A DNA stretch of 64,000 nucleotides from CAWKGV01 sp963849305 (GCA_963849305.1 CAWKGV010000006.1:372001-436000); one strand, 5' to 3'; counted from the stretch's first letter, positions 30,744 to 40,971 are shown. The notes: generated from the letters alone by a model not told the origin. Program-made: numbers and translations.

Positions 30744-31710
30744 GGACGTCGCGGATGCAGGCGATGCTGTGGTCGCCGCCGACCGGGCGGAGCGGCGGCA
30801 CCGCGGCGCGGCAGGCATCGAGCGCGAACGGACACCGCGGATGAAAGGCGCAACCGGGCGGCGGATGCAGCGGGTCGGGCGGCTGGCCTTCGATCGGCAC
30901 GAGCTTTTCCGCGATCGGTCGATCGAGCCGTGGCACCGAATGCAGCAAGCCGATCGTGTAAGGATGCCGCGGCTGCGCATAGAGCGCGTCGGCCGACGCC
31001 GATTCGACGATGCGCCCCGCGTACATGACGTGGACGCGATCGGCATAGCGCGCGACGACACCTAGATTGTGGGTGATGAGCAGGAGCGCCGTGCGGTGTT
31101 GCTCGACCTGCGCACTCAGCAAATCGAGGAGCTGAGCCTGGATAGTCACGTCGAGCGCGGTGGTCGGCTCGTCGGCGATGACGAGGTCGGGAGCGCACCC
31201 CATCGCCATCGCGATCATGACGCGCTGACGCATGCCGCCGCTGAACTGGTGCGGATAGGCCCCAGCGCGCCGGCGCGGATCGGCAATGTTGACCGAGGCA
31301 AGCAGGTCGATGCCGCGCGCGAGCGCCGCACCGGCGCCGAGCTTCTTGTGCAGTGCCAGCGGCTCGGCTACTTGTCGGCCGATCGTGTGGACCGGGTTGA
31401 GGCTGGTCATCGGCTCCTGGAAGATCATGGCGATGCGGTCGCCGCGCAGCGCCCGCATTTCTTCCTCGGTCATCTTCAGCACGTCCCGGCCCTCGAACAG
31501 GATTTCCCCGCCAGTGATGCGGCCGGGAGGGTCGGGGATCAGGCGGAGGATCGCCAGCGCCGTCGCGCTCTTGCCGCAGCCGCTTTCGCCAACCAGCGCG
31601 GTGATCTCGCCCCGTTCGATGTCGAAGGACGCATCCTGGACGGCGGCGACCATGCCGTCGCTGGTCCTGAATTCGATGGCGAGGCCCCGCACGGCCAGGA
31701 GCGCTGTCAT
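30736..31710 (-). CDS. Oligopeptide/dipeptide ABC transporter ATPase, DppD-like
   Basis: First ATPase of the importer, 324 residues. Walker A is GESGCGKSATALAI, signature SGGMRQRVMIAMAM, Walker B LVIADEPTTALDVT, H-loop ITHNLGVV, and the C-terminal GCAFHPRCPFALDAC motif is present. The ATG at 31710 lies 13 bases after the permease stop; an ATG at 31737 would overlap the permease gene and adds atypical residues. The stop overlaps the DppF-like start. Confidence 0.92.
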
Positions 31711-31723
31711 CTCGCGGAGCCGG

Positions 31724-32614
31724 TCATAAGGCTCCATTGAGCCGCGGATCCAGCGCGTCGCGCAGGCCGTCGCCGACAAAATTGAAGGCTATGACGGCGA
31801 GCGAGATCATCAGCCCGGGCGCGATCGAGAACAGCGGCACGCTCTGGAGGTAGGTGAAGCCGATGCGCAGCTCCCCGCCCCAGCTCGCAGTGGGGGGCTG
31901 CACGCCCACCCCCAAGAACGACACGCCGGCCTCGACGAGGATCGCGGTGCCGACGGTGATCGAGGCGGCGACGATGATCGGCGTCAGCGCGTTCGGCAGC
32001 ACATGGCGCCACATGAGGCGGAGCGGCGGCACACCCGCGGCACGCGACGCCTCGATGAACGACAGCTCGCGCACCAGAAGCACCTGCCCGCGCATGATGC
32101 GCGCAAAGCCGGTCCAGCCGAACACGGCGAATGATATGATGACGTTGTAGATCCCAGGCCCGAGCGCCGCAGCCATGACCAGGATGAAGATCAGCGGCGG
32201 AAAGCACAGGAAGGCATCGGTCACGCGCATGATGATGGAATCGATGACGCCGCCCTTGAAGCCGGCAATCAGCCCCGCAACGACGCCGACCGCCGATGAC
32301 AGCACGGTGCAGACGATGCCGACGAACAGTGACACACGGGCGCCATAAATGATGCGGGACAGCAGGTCGCGCCCGAGATTGTCGGTGCCGAGCCAGTGCG
32401 CCGCGGAGGGGGGCGACAACACGGCATAGAGATCCTGGTCATACGGGCTGTATGGCGCAATCAGCGGCGCGAAGATGGCCATGAGGCACATGAGCGCGAT
32501 GATCACCAGCCCGACCATTGCGAGGCGGTGCCGCAGCACCGCTTGCAGAAGCAACGAACGCGCGCTGCGGGAGCGCGGCGGCGCGACCGCGGTGGAAGTG
32601 AGGATGTCGCTCAT
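31724..32614 (-). CDS. Peptide-type ABC transporter permease, DppC-like
   Basis: Inner-membrane permease, 296 residues, six hydrophobic segments. The N-terminal region (LVIIALMCLMAIFAPLIAPYSP, HWLGTDNLGRDLLSRIIYGARVSL) and the EAA loop (EASRAAGVPPLRLMWRHVLPNALTP) are characteristic of the DppC/OppC group. It begins 13 bases after the DppB-like stop and forms the heterodimeric channel with it. Confidence 0.92.
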   Translation of the reverse strand: MSDILTSTAVAPPRSRSARSLLLQAVLRHRLAMVGLVIIALMCLMAIFAPLIAPYSPYDQDLYAVLSPPSAAHWLGTDNLGRDLLSRIIYGARVSLFVGIVCTVLSSAVGVVAGLIAGFKGGVIDSIIMRVTDAFLCFPPLIFILVMAAALGPGIYNVIISFAVFGWTGFARIMRGQVLLVRELSFIEASRAAGVPPLRLMWRHVLPNALTPIIVAASITVGTAILVEAGVSFLGVGVQPPTASWGGELRIGFTYLQSVPLFSIAPGLMISLAVIAFNFVGDGLRDALDPRLNGAL

Positions 32615-32627
32615 CCGGCGGCGCCCG

Positions 32628-33584
32628 CTACGACCGCACCCGCACGCGCGGATCGAGATAGCCGTAGAGGATATCGACCGCGAGATTGATGACGAGCACG
32701 TTGACGGAAACGGCGATCAGCATCGCCTGCATCACCGGAAAATCCTTCGTAAAGATCGCGTCCACGCTCATTCGGCCGAGGCCGGGAATGGCGAAGATCA
32801 CCTCCACGAAGAACGCGCCGGCTAGCAATCCGCCCCACGAGAGGCCGACGACAGTGACGACCGGAATCATCGCCGGCTTGATGGCATGAAGCACCACGAC
32901 GGCACGCTCCGTCAGGCCCTTGGCGCGGGCAGTGCGGATGAAATCCTGGCTCAGCACTTCGAGCAGACTCGACCGCACGAAGCGCGCCAGCAGTCCCGCC
33001 GAATTTATTCCGAGCACGAAGCTTGGCAGCACCATCGCCCTGAAGTTGAGCCACAGGCCCTGCGAGGGCGGCACGTAGCCGGACGGCGGGAAGATCGGCA
33101 GCGTCACCGCCAGCAGATAGATGAGGACGATGGCCAGCCAAAACGACGGGATCGAGACGCCAAGGAGTGCGCCAGTGGTCAGCGTCATGTCGAGAAGCGA
33201 GCCGCGCCTGACCGCGCTGACGATCCCGACCGGGATGCCGATGGCGAACGACCAGACCGTCGCCCAGCCGAACAGCTCGAGCGTGATCGGCAGTCGCTGC
33301 GCGAACATCTGCAGCACCGGCTGGCCGGTGCCGAGGGAGGTTCCCCAGTTGCCGCGGAGGAAGTCGCCGAGCCAGACGACGAACTGCTGCCAGAGTGGCT
33401 CATCGAGGCCGAACTCATGGCGCACGCGTGCGACCACCGCCGGATCCTGCATGCCCACGCTGCCACTCATTTGCGCCATGATGGCATCGCCCGGAATCAG
33501 GCGGGCAACGACGAACACCAGTACCGTGACGATCACCAGGATGATGAAAGCGTGCGCCAGCCTTAGGAGGATATATCGCCCCAT
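32628..33584 (-). CDS. Peptide-type ABC transporter permease, DppB-like
   Basis: Inner-membrane permease, 318 residues. It starts with MGRYILLRLAHAFIILVIVTVLVF and LIPGDAIMAQM, then GNWGTSLGTGQPVLQMFAQRLPITLEL, the usual DppB order. The EAA-type loop is TARAKGLTERAVVVLHAIKPAMIP. It starts 39 bases after the substrate-binding protein gene. Confidence 0.92.
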   Translation of the reverse strand: MGRYILLRLAHAFIILVIVTVLVFVVARLIPGDAIMAQMSGSVGMQDPAVVARVRHEFGLDEPLWQQFVVWLGDFLRGNWGTSLGTGQPVLQMFAQRLPITLELFGWATVWSFAIGIPVGIVSAVRRGSLLDMTLTTGALLGVSIPSFWLAIVLIYLLAVTLPIFPPSGYVPPSQGLWLNFRAMVLPSFVLGINSAGLLARFVRSSLLEVLSQDFIRTARAKGLTERAVVVLHAIKPAMIPVVTVVGLSWGGLLAGAFFVEVIFAIPGLGRMSVDAIFTKDFPVMQAMLIAVSVNVLVINLAVDILYGYLDPRVRVRS

Positions 33585-33623
33585 TGCCGTCCTCTGCTGC
33601 GCAACGCCAAAATCGAGGCGGCG

Positions 33624-35258
33624 TCAGACGCTGTCGGGCTTGCCGTCCTTGAACCAGAGCGGATGCGAGACGAACCAGGACTCCTTGTATTTGATGAACT
33701 GCTCCTGGTTCCAGCCGCGCACGTTCTTGCGCATTGCTAGCACGCTCTCCTCCCACCACAGCCAGGCATCCTCGTAATCGTCGTAGAGAACCTTTTCGAG
33801 CTGCCAATAGATTTGCTGACGCTTGGTGGGGTCCATCTCGCGACGTCCGGCCTCGATCAGCTTGATCGCCTCCTCGTCGTGGCTGCGGCCGAAGTTGAAG
33901 CCGCCATCGGGCATGTAGAGGCCGGTCGCCATGAGATCCGGATCATAGATGAAGGTCCAGCCGCCCTCGGCGAGATCGTAGTCCGCGTCCTTAATGCGCG
34001 CTGTCGCGGCGACTGGCGCCAGCAGTTGGACGTCCCACGTCACGCCGACATGGGCCAGCATGTTCTTGATCGCCCCGGCTACGGTCTGACCCTGGCTAGT
34101 GTTGTTGTAGAAGCCGCGCACGGTAAGACCGCCGCCATGACCCGCTTCCGCCAGCAGCGACTTGGCGAGGCCCGGATCATAGGACACCGGCTTCAGGTTC
34201 GGATTGTGCGCCCAATGGTCCTCGGGATACATGCAACTGGCGATGCGGGCGAGCCCGAACTGCGTGCCGGCGATCAGCGCGCGGCGGTCGATCGCGTGGC
34301 TGATCGCCTTGCGTACGCGGATGTCCGAGCAGACACCCTTGGTGGCGTTAAAGCGAAGCGCGTTGACCGAGTTGAGCGGGACGACATGGACGCTCAGCGC
34401 CGGATTGTTCTTGATGCCCGTGTACTGCGACTTATCGACCGAGAGCAGCAGATCGACCTTTCCGGCAAGGAGATTGGCGAGGCGCACGGCGGGATCGGGG
34501 ATGATGGTGACGACAACGCCGTCGAAATACGGCATGTCGGGATTGGCCGACGCCTTCGCGAACCACCAGTTGGGATTGCGCTTCACCTTCAGGAAATTGC
34601 CGGGGCTGGCGTCCTCGAACAGGTACGGTCCGGTGCCGACCGGGTGGTTGTCCAGGCTGTTCGGGCCGTTTTTGAGCGCGGTCGGGGACAGCATGTAGCC
34701 CGGGACGTTGGAGATAACTCCGGGGAATGACGCCCACGGCGCCTTGAAACGCCAGCGTACGGTCAGATCGTCCACGACCTCCATCGCGTCGAGCGGCGTC
34801 AGCCAGCTCACATCCCAGGTCCCGCTCTTGGGATCGCGGATCCAATCGAGGACGAACTTCACCGCGGCGGCGTCCAATTTGGTGCCGTCTTGGAACGTGA
34901 TCCCGTCGCGCAGCTTGGTCACCGCCGTCGTCGGGTTCTCGTACGTGATGAACTCCAGGAGCCAGGGCACCGTCGAACGGTAGCTGCCGTCGGTGACGAC
35001 CAGCTTCTCGTAGAAATCGCCCATCGTGACCCAGTCGAGCACCGGCCAGTGATCAGGGTTCATCTTGCCGATGTACAGCTCGGCCGCGGTCCGCAGATAG
35101 CCGCCGCGCACCGGCTTTTCCGCCTCGTCCCGGGCCGCCCACGGCTGGGTGGTCAGGCTCGGATCGCCAGCCGCCCTGGCCGCTCTGCCCTCCAGCAGCA
35201 GATAGCCCGCTGCGGCTACTCCCAGCATGAAATCGCGGCGGGCAACGGATGCGGTCAT
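33624..35258 (-). CDS. Peptide-type ABC transporter substrate-binding protein (SBP family 5)
   Basis: Periplasmic binding protein that sets importer specificity, 544 residues. The N-terminus carries a twin-arginine-like signal (VARRDFMLGVAAAGYLLLEGRAARA). Family 5 features are LRDGITFQDGTKLDAAAVKF, VGTGPYLFEDASPGNFLKVKRNPNWW and IRVRKAISHAIDRRALI. The ligand could be peptides, opines, nickel or another solute; the sequence does not decide. First gene of the five-gene operon, divergent from the tandem TetR regulator, which may control it. Confidence 0.9.
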   Translation of the reverse strand: MTASVARRDFMLGVAAAGYLLLEGRAARAAGDPSLTTQPWAARDEAEKPVRGGYLRTAAELYIGKMNPDHWPVLDWVTMGDFYEKLVVTDGSYRSTVPWLLEFITYENPTTAVTKLRDGITFQDGTKLDAAAVKFVLDWIRDPKSGTWDVSWLTPLDAMEVVDDLTVRWRFKAPWASFPGVISNVPGYMLSPTALKNGPNSLDNHPVGTGPYLFEDASPGNFLKVKRNPNWWFAKASANPDMPYFDGVVVTIIPDPAVRLANLLAGKVDLLLSVDKSQYTGIKNNPALSVHVVPLNSVNALRFNATKGVCSDIRVRKAISHAIDRRALIAGTQFGLARIASCMYPEDHWAHNPNLKPVSYDPGLAKSLLAEAGHGGGLTVRGFYNNTSQGQTVAGAIKNMLAHVGVTWDVQLLAPVAATARIKDADYDLAEGGWTFIYDPDLMATGLYMPDGGFNFGRSHDEEAIKLIEAGRREMDPTKRQQIYWQLEKVLYDDYEDAWLWWEESVLAMRKNVRGWNQEQFIKYKESWFVSHPLWFKDGKPDSV

Positions 35259-35566
35259 GACGTCCCCCCGATTGTAGTAGCGCCCGAGTACGGCGCGAGC
35301 CTTGTTCCGCCGATGTTATCGGGCCGGGTGTCGGAAGGCAATCGCCATGTTGGAGTTTTCGAAAATTCGGTACGCGACGCCGAGGTTCGGGTTTCCTTGG
35401 CCGATCGCCTCTTGTTGCACTATCCTGATGGCCTTCGAATGAGCAGTTTGTTGGACGGGCAATATTGCCGCGCCCGAGGAGCGCCCATGACCGACACGCG
35501 ATCGTTCTTCATCCGGAGCGGAGGCACGCGGCTTCGCGGCACGCAAGGCTTGGCCTCGGCTTCGGG
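35259..35566. other. Divergent promoter region, importer operon / TetR regulator
   Basis: No gene is supported here. The gap must contain both outward promoters. It includes the near-palindrome at 35353-35368 listed separately. Confidence 0.5.
35353..35368. promoter_or_regulatory. Candidate operator, 16-bp near-palindrome around TTTTCGAAAA
   Basis: GAGTTTTCGAAAATTC has a perfect 10-base core (35356-35365) and two further symmetric positions on each side, with one mismatch between. Its position between a TetR-type regulator and the divergent importer operon is where an autoregulatory TetR site is expected. No binding data; inferred. Confidence 0.4.
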
Positions 35567-36817
35567 ATGGCGATGATGCAGGGGCGCGAAAAGTACCAGG
35601 AGTCGACCGCTCGCGAGACGCTGGGCTACGCCGAAAAGCGCGAGGCGATCCTCGAGGCGGCGGTGCGCCTGTTCAACCAAAAAGGCGTACGCGGCGCGAC
35701 GCTCACGGAAGTGGCCGGAAGCGTGCAACTCGGCGCCACCGGCGTCACCTACTATTTCAAGAAGAAAGAGGACCTAGCTGCCGCCTGCTTCTTGCGCGGG
35801 ATACAGACGTTGGACCAGATGTTCGCTCGAGCCGGGGAACCGGCGGCAGCGACCGCGCGCCTCGCGGCCGCGGTGCGGCTTTATCTCGAACTACAGGAAG
35901 CAGTGGCCGTTGGCCGACGACCGCCGCTGATCGCCTTCGACGACATCCTCGCGCTGCGGCCGCCGCAGAGGGAGGTTGTCTTCGACGCTTACATCAACAT
36001 GTTCCGTCGCATCCGCGCACTGTTCTGCGGCGACCATACTCTCCGGCTCGATCGTCGGGAGCAGAACGCGCGCGCCCATATGCTCCTGTCGCTGCTGCTT
36101 TGGGTTCCGGCCTGGATATATCGTTACGAGCCGGAGGACTACGGCCGCGTCGCCGACCGGATCATCGAACTGCTGCAGCGAGGCTTCACCGGCAACGGGG
36201 TCGCCTGGATGGCCCCGGCCACGTCGCAGATCGTCGGCCCGGCCGATGCCGGCGCTACCGCCAGCGAGTCGTTTCTCCGCGCCGCCACCGAGCTCGTCAA
36301 TGAGCGCGGCTATCGCGGCGCTTCGGTTGACAAGATTTCCGCTCGGCTCAACCGTACCAAGGGCGCCTTCTACCACCACAACCAAGGCAAGGAGGAGCTT
36401 GTCGTCGCCTGTTTCGAACGTACCTTCGCGGCCATCCGGCGCGCACAGAACGCCGCAATCGGCGACAGCGGCTGGAGCAGGTTGTGTTCCGCCGCGTGCG
36501 CCCTGGTGCGGCATCAGTTGTCGGCGCAAGGGCCGCTGCTGCGTACCTCGGCGTTGCATGCCGTGGCACAGCACGTGCGCCATGAAATGGTGGGGCGCAT
36601 GAACCGGCTCTCGGACCGCTTCGCGAGTTTCATCGTCGACGGCATCGCCGACGGTTCCATCCGCCCGGTCGATCCCTTCGTCGCCGGGCAGCTAGTCAAT
36701 TCCATGATCAATTCCGCTGCCGAGATCCGCCGCTGGGTCCCCGGCATCACCGCCGAGACCGCACCGGAGCTGTGCGTCAGACCGCTCCTGACCGGCATTC
36801 TTCGGTCGACCGCGTGA
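35567..36817 (+). CDS. Tandem TetR-family regulator (two TetR DNA-binding domains)
   Basis: Transcription regulator of 416 residues, about twice the usual TetR length. The first TetR_N helix-turn-helix is at ~25-70 (ILEAAVRLFNQKGVRGATLT, then GVTYYFKKKEDLAAACF). The second is at ~245-285 (FLRAATELVNERGYRGASVD, then KGAFYHHNQGKEELVVACF). Each is followed by its own helical ligand/dimerisation part, so one chain can make a pseudo-dimer. Three clustered ATGs (35567, 35573, 35576) are possible starts and the ribosome-binding site is weak. It is divergent from the peptide-type importer and upstream of the luciferase-like monooxygenase and CoA ligase, so it may control either. Confidence 0.85.
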   Translation: MAMMQGREKYQESTARETLGYAEKREAILEAAVRLFNQKGVRGATLTEVAGSVQLGATGVTYYFKKKEDLAAACFLRGIQTLDQMFARAGEPAAATARLAAAVRLYLELQEAVAVGRRPPLIAFDDILALRPPQREVVFDAYINMFRRIRALFCGDHTLRLDRREQNARAHMLLSLLLWVPAWIYRYEPEDYGRVADRIIELLQRGFTGNGVAWMAPATSQIVGPADAGATASESFLRAATELVNERGYRGASVDKISARLNRTKGAFYHHNQGKEELVVACFERTFAAIRRAQNAAIGDSGWSRLCSAACALVRHQLSAQGPLLRTSALHAVAQHVRHEMVGRMNRLSDRFASFIVDGIADGSIRPVDPFVAGQLVNSMINSAAEIRRWVPGITAETAPELCVRPLLTGILRSTA

Positions 36818-37113
36818 ATCACGATCGATTCCGGGATCATCATTCGCTCAGGCGCTACCAGACATCTCCGAAACGATATACGGATAGCCGGATAGCCGGA
36901 CCGCGCACGCGACACCGTCCAGCGGCTCAGGCTACACCCGCCAGCGAATCCCTGACTGCGGCGAAGAGGCCGGGCTAAAGCCGGATGCCCCTATGCAGGT
37001 GCGAAGCGCTTGACGACGCCATCAAAGGACGGATTCATGTGGCCACATCGTACGGCCGACGGAACACCACGCTGATAGTCGGCCGGCGAGATAGATGGGA
37101 GGAGCTGTCGACC

Positions 37114-38286
37114 ATGAACTCCGTGCGGCTCGGTGCTGGTATTTTCCTGCCGCCGTTTCACCCGACGGACGAGGATCCGACGCTCGCCATTCAACGCGAT
37201 TTCGAGCTGATCGAGTGGCTCGACCGGCTGGGCTACGACGAGGCGTGGATCGGCGAGCATCATTCCGGCGGATTCGAGCTTATCGGCTCGCCCGAGTTGT
37301 TCATCGCTGGTGCCGCGGGACGCACGCGGCAGATTATGTTGGGTACGGGCGTCATTTCGTTACCATATCACAATCCGCTCATGGTCGCCGACCGCATGCT
37401 GCAGCTAGACCATCAGACTAGGGGCCGAGCGATGTTCGGGGTCGGGCCGGGGCTCCTCGTGGGCGACGCGATGATGCTCGGTATCTCGCCCCTCACGCAG
37501 CGCGATCGCATGGTCGAATCTCTGGAGATTATCCTGCGCCTGCTCGACGGCGAGACAGTCACCCACCAGAGCGACTGGATTTCGCTGCATAACGCCCGCC
37601 TGCAGATGCGACCCTATACCAGGCCACGGCCCCACGTGGCGGTGGCCAGTGCCATCACGCCGTCGGGCGGCGTTCTCGCCGGCCGCCTGGGCCTCGGTAT
37701 GCTTTGCGTAGCAGCCTCAAGCGCCGCCGGCTACGATGTGCTCGACGTAAACTGGGCGAACGCCAGGAAAGTTGCGGCGCATCACGGCCGGTCCATGGAC
37801 CATCGTGATCTCCGCCTGGTCGCACCCTTCCATCTCGCCGAGACGCGCGCCCAGGCTGTTGCAAACGTGCAGTGGGGTTTCGACAAGTGGATGGATTATG
37901 CGCTCGCCATCAGTCCCGATGGCGGCCAGGCGATTGGTCTTGGCCCGATCGACTATATGATCGAGCACGGCAAAGCGGCGATCGGCACGCCGGATGACGC
38001 AGTGGCGCTGCTCGAAAGCTTTTGGGAAAAGACCGGCGGCTTCGGCTGCATGCTGCAGCTGGCCAACAATTGGGCGGATTTCGAGGCCACCAAGCACTCC
38101 TACGAGCTCTTCATGCGCTACGTCATGCCGAAATTTGACGAGCGCAACCTGCCCCGGGAGGCGTCGATGCAGTGGATGCGCGACAATCGCGACGCCTTCA
38201 GCACCGCCGGAATGGGGGCGGCCCAGTCGACGATCGCGAAGTATTTCGCTGGCGAGGCCGCGTCGGCCAAGCCCGCTGCGGAATAG
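37114..38286 (+). CDS. LLM-class flavin-dependent monooxygenase
   Basis: Bacterial-luciferase-like oxygenase using FMNH2 and O2, 390 residues. The family start LGAGIFLPPFHPTDEDP, then YDEAWIGEHHSGGFELIGSPELFIAGAAGRT (split by short gaps in the family alignment) and GTGVISLPYHNPLMVADR are typical of the limonene-monooxygenase/alkanal branch. GVGPGLLVGDAMMLGI follows. The ATG at 37114 has GGGAGGAG 8 bases ahead, and upstream in-frame sequence is not family-like. The acyl-CoA ligase begins 109 bases downstream on the same strand. The substrate is unknown. Confidence 0.88.
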   Translation: MNSVRLGAGIFLPPFHPTDEDPTLAIQRDFELIEWLDRLGYDEAWIGEHHSGGFELIGSPELFIAGAAGRTRQIMLGTGVISLPYHNPLMVADRMLQLDHQTRGRAMFGVGPGLLVGDAMMLGISPLTQRDRMVESLEIILRLLDGETVTHQSDWISLHNARLQMRPYTRPRPHVAVASAITPSGGVLAGRLGLGMLCVAASSAAGYDVLDVNWANARKVAAHHGRSMDHRDLRLVAPFHLAETRAQAVANVQWGFDKWMDYALAISPDGGQAIGLGPIDYMIEHGKAAIGTPDDAVALLESFWEKTGGFGCMLQLANNWADFEATKHSYELFMRYVMPKFDERNLPREASMQWMRDNRDAFSTAGMGAAQSTIAKYFAGEAASAKPAAE

Positions 38287-38395
38287 GGTGACGCTCACGA
38301 CAAACTGGTGTGATCGACGCTGCCCGGCCAAATGTTTGTCTCGGGGAGTTTGCGGCCCAAGCCAACTCGGCGTCACAATCAAGTAAGGATTTTCG

Positions 38396-39952
38396 GTGTC
38401 CGAAGAAGGTGTGGCTCTGATTTTCAAGAGCCTTCCGGAACGCATTGGCGCACAGGCGGCGGAGCGGCCGACACACCCCGCGCTCGTCAAGGACGAGCGG
38501 GTGGTCTCTTATGGCGATCTCGACGCCGCGATGGATCGCGTCGCGGCCACCCTGCAGGCCCGGGGGTTGAGGCCGCGGGATGTCATCGCCGTATGCGCGG
38601 CGAACTCGATCGCCTACGTGGAGGTGTTCTGCGGCGCCCTGCGGGCGGGTGCGGCGGTCGCGCCGCTTGCGCCGTCCTCAACGCCCCAGAGCCTGGAAAA
38701 GATGGTGGCCGATTGCGGCGCCAAGTTCTTATTCGTCGATGCGGCCGCTGCCGACCATCTCGCGCCCGTTCGTTCGGCCATCAGCGGGCCGCTGGTCAGC
38801 CTGGATGACGACGCAAAGAGCGAGCCGCTGAGATACTGGCTGGCTCCCGAGAGGGCGACCCCCGCGCCGACCGAGATTGATCCCCGATCGGCCTTCAACA
38901 TCATCTACTCGTCCGGCACCACGGGCGCGCCGAAGGGCATCGTGCAGCCCCATACGATGCGCACGCCTTGGGACGCGCCTGGGGCGGTCTTCGGTTACGG
39001 GATGGAGGCGGTCGCGATCATCTCTACCGGCCTCTATTCCAACACGACGCTCAGCAGTCTCTTCCCGGCACTCGGCGGCGGCGCGACCGTGGTGCTGATG
39101 ACCAAGTTCGACGTCGGCGAGTTCCTCGCACTGTCTGAGAGGTGGCGCGTGACGCACGCCATGCTTGTCCCCGTACAGTACCGGCGGATCATGGCCGATC
39201 CGGAATTTCACAGGTTCGATCTGTCCGCCTTCAAGATGAAGTTCAGCACGAGCGCGCCGCTCTCGGCGGCGCTGAAGGCGGACGTGCTGAAGCGTTGGCC
39301 GGGCGGCCTGACCGAATACTACGGCATGACGGAAGGCGGGGGCGGGACGGTGCTGCTTGCCCACGAGCACCCGGACAAGCTGCACACGGTCGGCCGCCCG
39401 TGGCCCTTCACCGAAATCCGGCTGATCGGTGACGACGGGCAAGAAGTCGCGCCGGGCGAGGTCGGCGAGATCGTGGGAGCGTCCGGTCTCATGATGACCG
39501 GCTATCACAACCAGCCGGGCAAGACCGCCGAGGCGACCTGGTACGACAAGGACGGGCGGCGATTCATCCGGCACGGCGATATGGGGCGCTTTGACGAGGA
39601 TGGCTTCCTCATCCTCATGGACCGCAAGAAGGATCTGATCATCTCCGGCGGGTTCAACGTCTATCCTTCCGACCTCGAAGCCGCGCTTCGTGAGCATCCC
39701 GCCGTTGCGGAAGCGGCCGTGGTGGGCGTGCCGTCGCAGGCCTGGGGCGAGACGCCGGTGGGCTTCGTCACGCTTGCACCGGGTCCGCGAGCCGCCGCCG
39801 AGGAGATCCGGTCCTGGGCGAACGGGCGGCTCGGGAAGGTCCAGCGCCTGTCCGACGTACGGGTTCTCGACGCCCTGCCTCGGAGCCACATCGGCAAGGT
39901 GCTCAAACGCGAGCTGCGCGACGGGTACCAGCCGGCCGCCGAACACGTCTGA
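38396..39952 (+). CDS. AMP-dependent acyl-CoA synthetase/ligase
   Basis: Adenylate-forming enzyme of 518 residues that would activate a carboxylic acid to its CoA thioester. P-loop IYSSGTTGAPKGI, A5 motif EYYGMTEGGG, A7 GDMGRFDEDGFL, A8 DRKKDLIISGGFNVYP and the C-terminal catalytic Lys in HIGKVLKREL are all present. The start is a GTG at 38396 with TAAGGAT ahead. It lies downstream of the flavin monooxygenase on the same strand, which suggests a shared catabolic route for an organic acid; the substrate is not deducible. Confidence 0.9.
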   Translation: MSEEGVALIFKSLPERIGAQAAERPTHPALVKDERVVSYGDLDAAMDRVAATLQARGLRPRDVIAVCAANSIAYVEVFCGALRAGAAVAPLAPSSTPQSLEKMVADCGAKFLFVDAAAADHLAPVRSAISGPLVSLDDDAKSEPLRYWLAPERATPAPTEIDPRSAFNIIYSSGTTGAPKGIVQPHTMRTPWDAPGAVFGYGMEAVAIISTGLYSNTTLSSLFPALGGGATVVLMTKFDVGEFLALSERWRVTHAMLVPVQYRRIMADPEFHRFDLSAFKMKFSTSAPLSAALKADVLKRWPGGLTEYYGMTEGGGGTVLLAHEHPDKLHTVGRPWPFTEIRLIGDDGQEVAPGEVGEIVGASGLMMTGYHNQPGKTAEATWYDKDGRRFIRHGDMGRFDEDGFLILMDRKKDLIISGGFNVYPSDLEAALREHPAVAEAAVVGVPSQAWGETPVGFVTLAPGPRAAAEEIRSWANGRLGKVQRLSDVRVLDALPRSHIGKVLKRELRDGYQPAAEHV

Positions 39953-40179
39953 CCGCCGGGCCGCCCGGCAGAGCCGAAGGCGTCTCAACGAGGATACTCC
40001 CGAGGGGATCAAGGAAGAGTGGTGATGACCAGTCCCGAGCGACCGCGCGCGCCGGCTGCGCCGACTGGTTTAAGTTTAAGATTTCGGCGGCGAGCCGAGA
40101 ACCTTCACTCCAGAATTGACATGGGGCGGGGGCCATGATGGCATCGTAGCAACGCGTGGGCGATGGCCGGGGGGCAACG

Positions 40180-40971
40180 ATGCGGGAAAATCCTGTGAAG
40201 CAGCGCCTCGCCGCAGGCGATTGCGCCTTTGGCACGATGGTGTTCGAGTTCTTCACCCCTGGGATCGCGCAGATCGTCCGCACCGCCGGCGCCGAGTTCG
40301 TGCTTTACGACATGGAACACAGCGGCGCCGGCATCGACACGGTCAAGCAGCAGATGGCGACCTGCCGCGGTATCGGTATCGTGCCTTTGGTGCGGGTGCC
40401 CGCAACGCAGTACCACTTCATCGCGCGCTGCCTCGATGCCGGGGCGATGGGCGTGATGGTGCCGATGGTGGAAACCGCCGCGCAGGCGCGCGAGATCGTC
40501 GCCGCCACGCGGTACCCGCCGCTCGGCGTGCGCGGTGCGGCGTTCGGCGTCGCGCACGATGATTACGAGCCGGGCCCGGTGCCCGCGAAGATGGCCGCCG
40601 CGATGGCCCGTACCCAGGTGATCGTGCAGATCGAGACCGCGCGCGGTGCCGCTGCGGTCGAGGAAATCGCCGCGGTCGATGGCGTCGACGTTGTTTGGCT
40701 GGGCCATTTCGACCTGACGAACTTCATGGGTATCCCGGGCGAGTTCAGCCATCCGAAATACCTGGCCGCCGTCGATGCCGTGGCTGCGGCGGCGCGCCGG
40801 CATGGCAAGGTGGCCGGGTTCATGCCGGTGGACGAGGCGTGGGCGCGCGACTATCTCGCCAGGGGCTTCCGCATGATGGCCTACGGCATGGACCTGCTTT
40901 TGTTGCAGCAGTCGCTCGCCCGCGGGCTCGCGGTCTTGCGGGAACAGGCCGCTGTCGCGCCGCGCGGCTAG
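40180..40971 (+). CDS. HpcH/HpaI-family aldolase
   Basis: Class II pyruvate-type aldolase, 263 residues. VLYDMEHSG, GVMVPMVETAAQAREIV and IVQIETARGAAAVEEIAAVDGVDVV, with WLGHFDLT, match the family; the Glu of QIE and the Asp of HFDL are the divalent-metal ligands. It could cleave a 2-keto-3-deoxy or hydroxy acid to pyruvate or tartronate semialdehyde plus aldehyde. The ATG at 40180 follows a GGGGGG-type ribosome-binding site. It is the first gene of the operon running to the lactonase-like gene and ends 10 bases before the dehydrogenase. Confidence 0.88.
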   Translation: MRENPVKQRLAAGDCAFGTMVFEFFTPGIAQIVRTAGAEFVLYDMEHSGAGIDTVKQQMATCRGIGIVPLVRVPATQYHFIARCLDAGAMGVMVPMVETAAQAREIVAATRYPPLGVRGAAFGVAHDDYEPGPVPAKMAAAMARTQVIVQIETARGAAAVEEIAAVDGVDVVWLGHFDLTNFMGIPGEFSHPKYLAAVDAVAAAARRHGKVAGFMPVDEAWARDYLARGFRMMAYGMDLLLLQQSLARGLAVLREQAAVAPRG

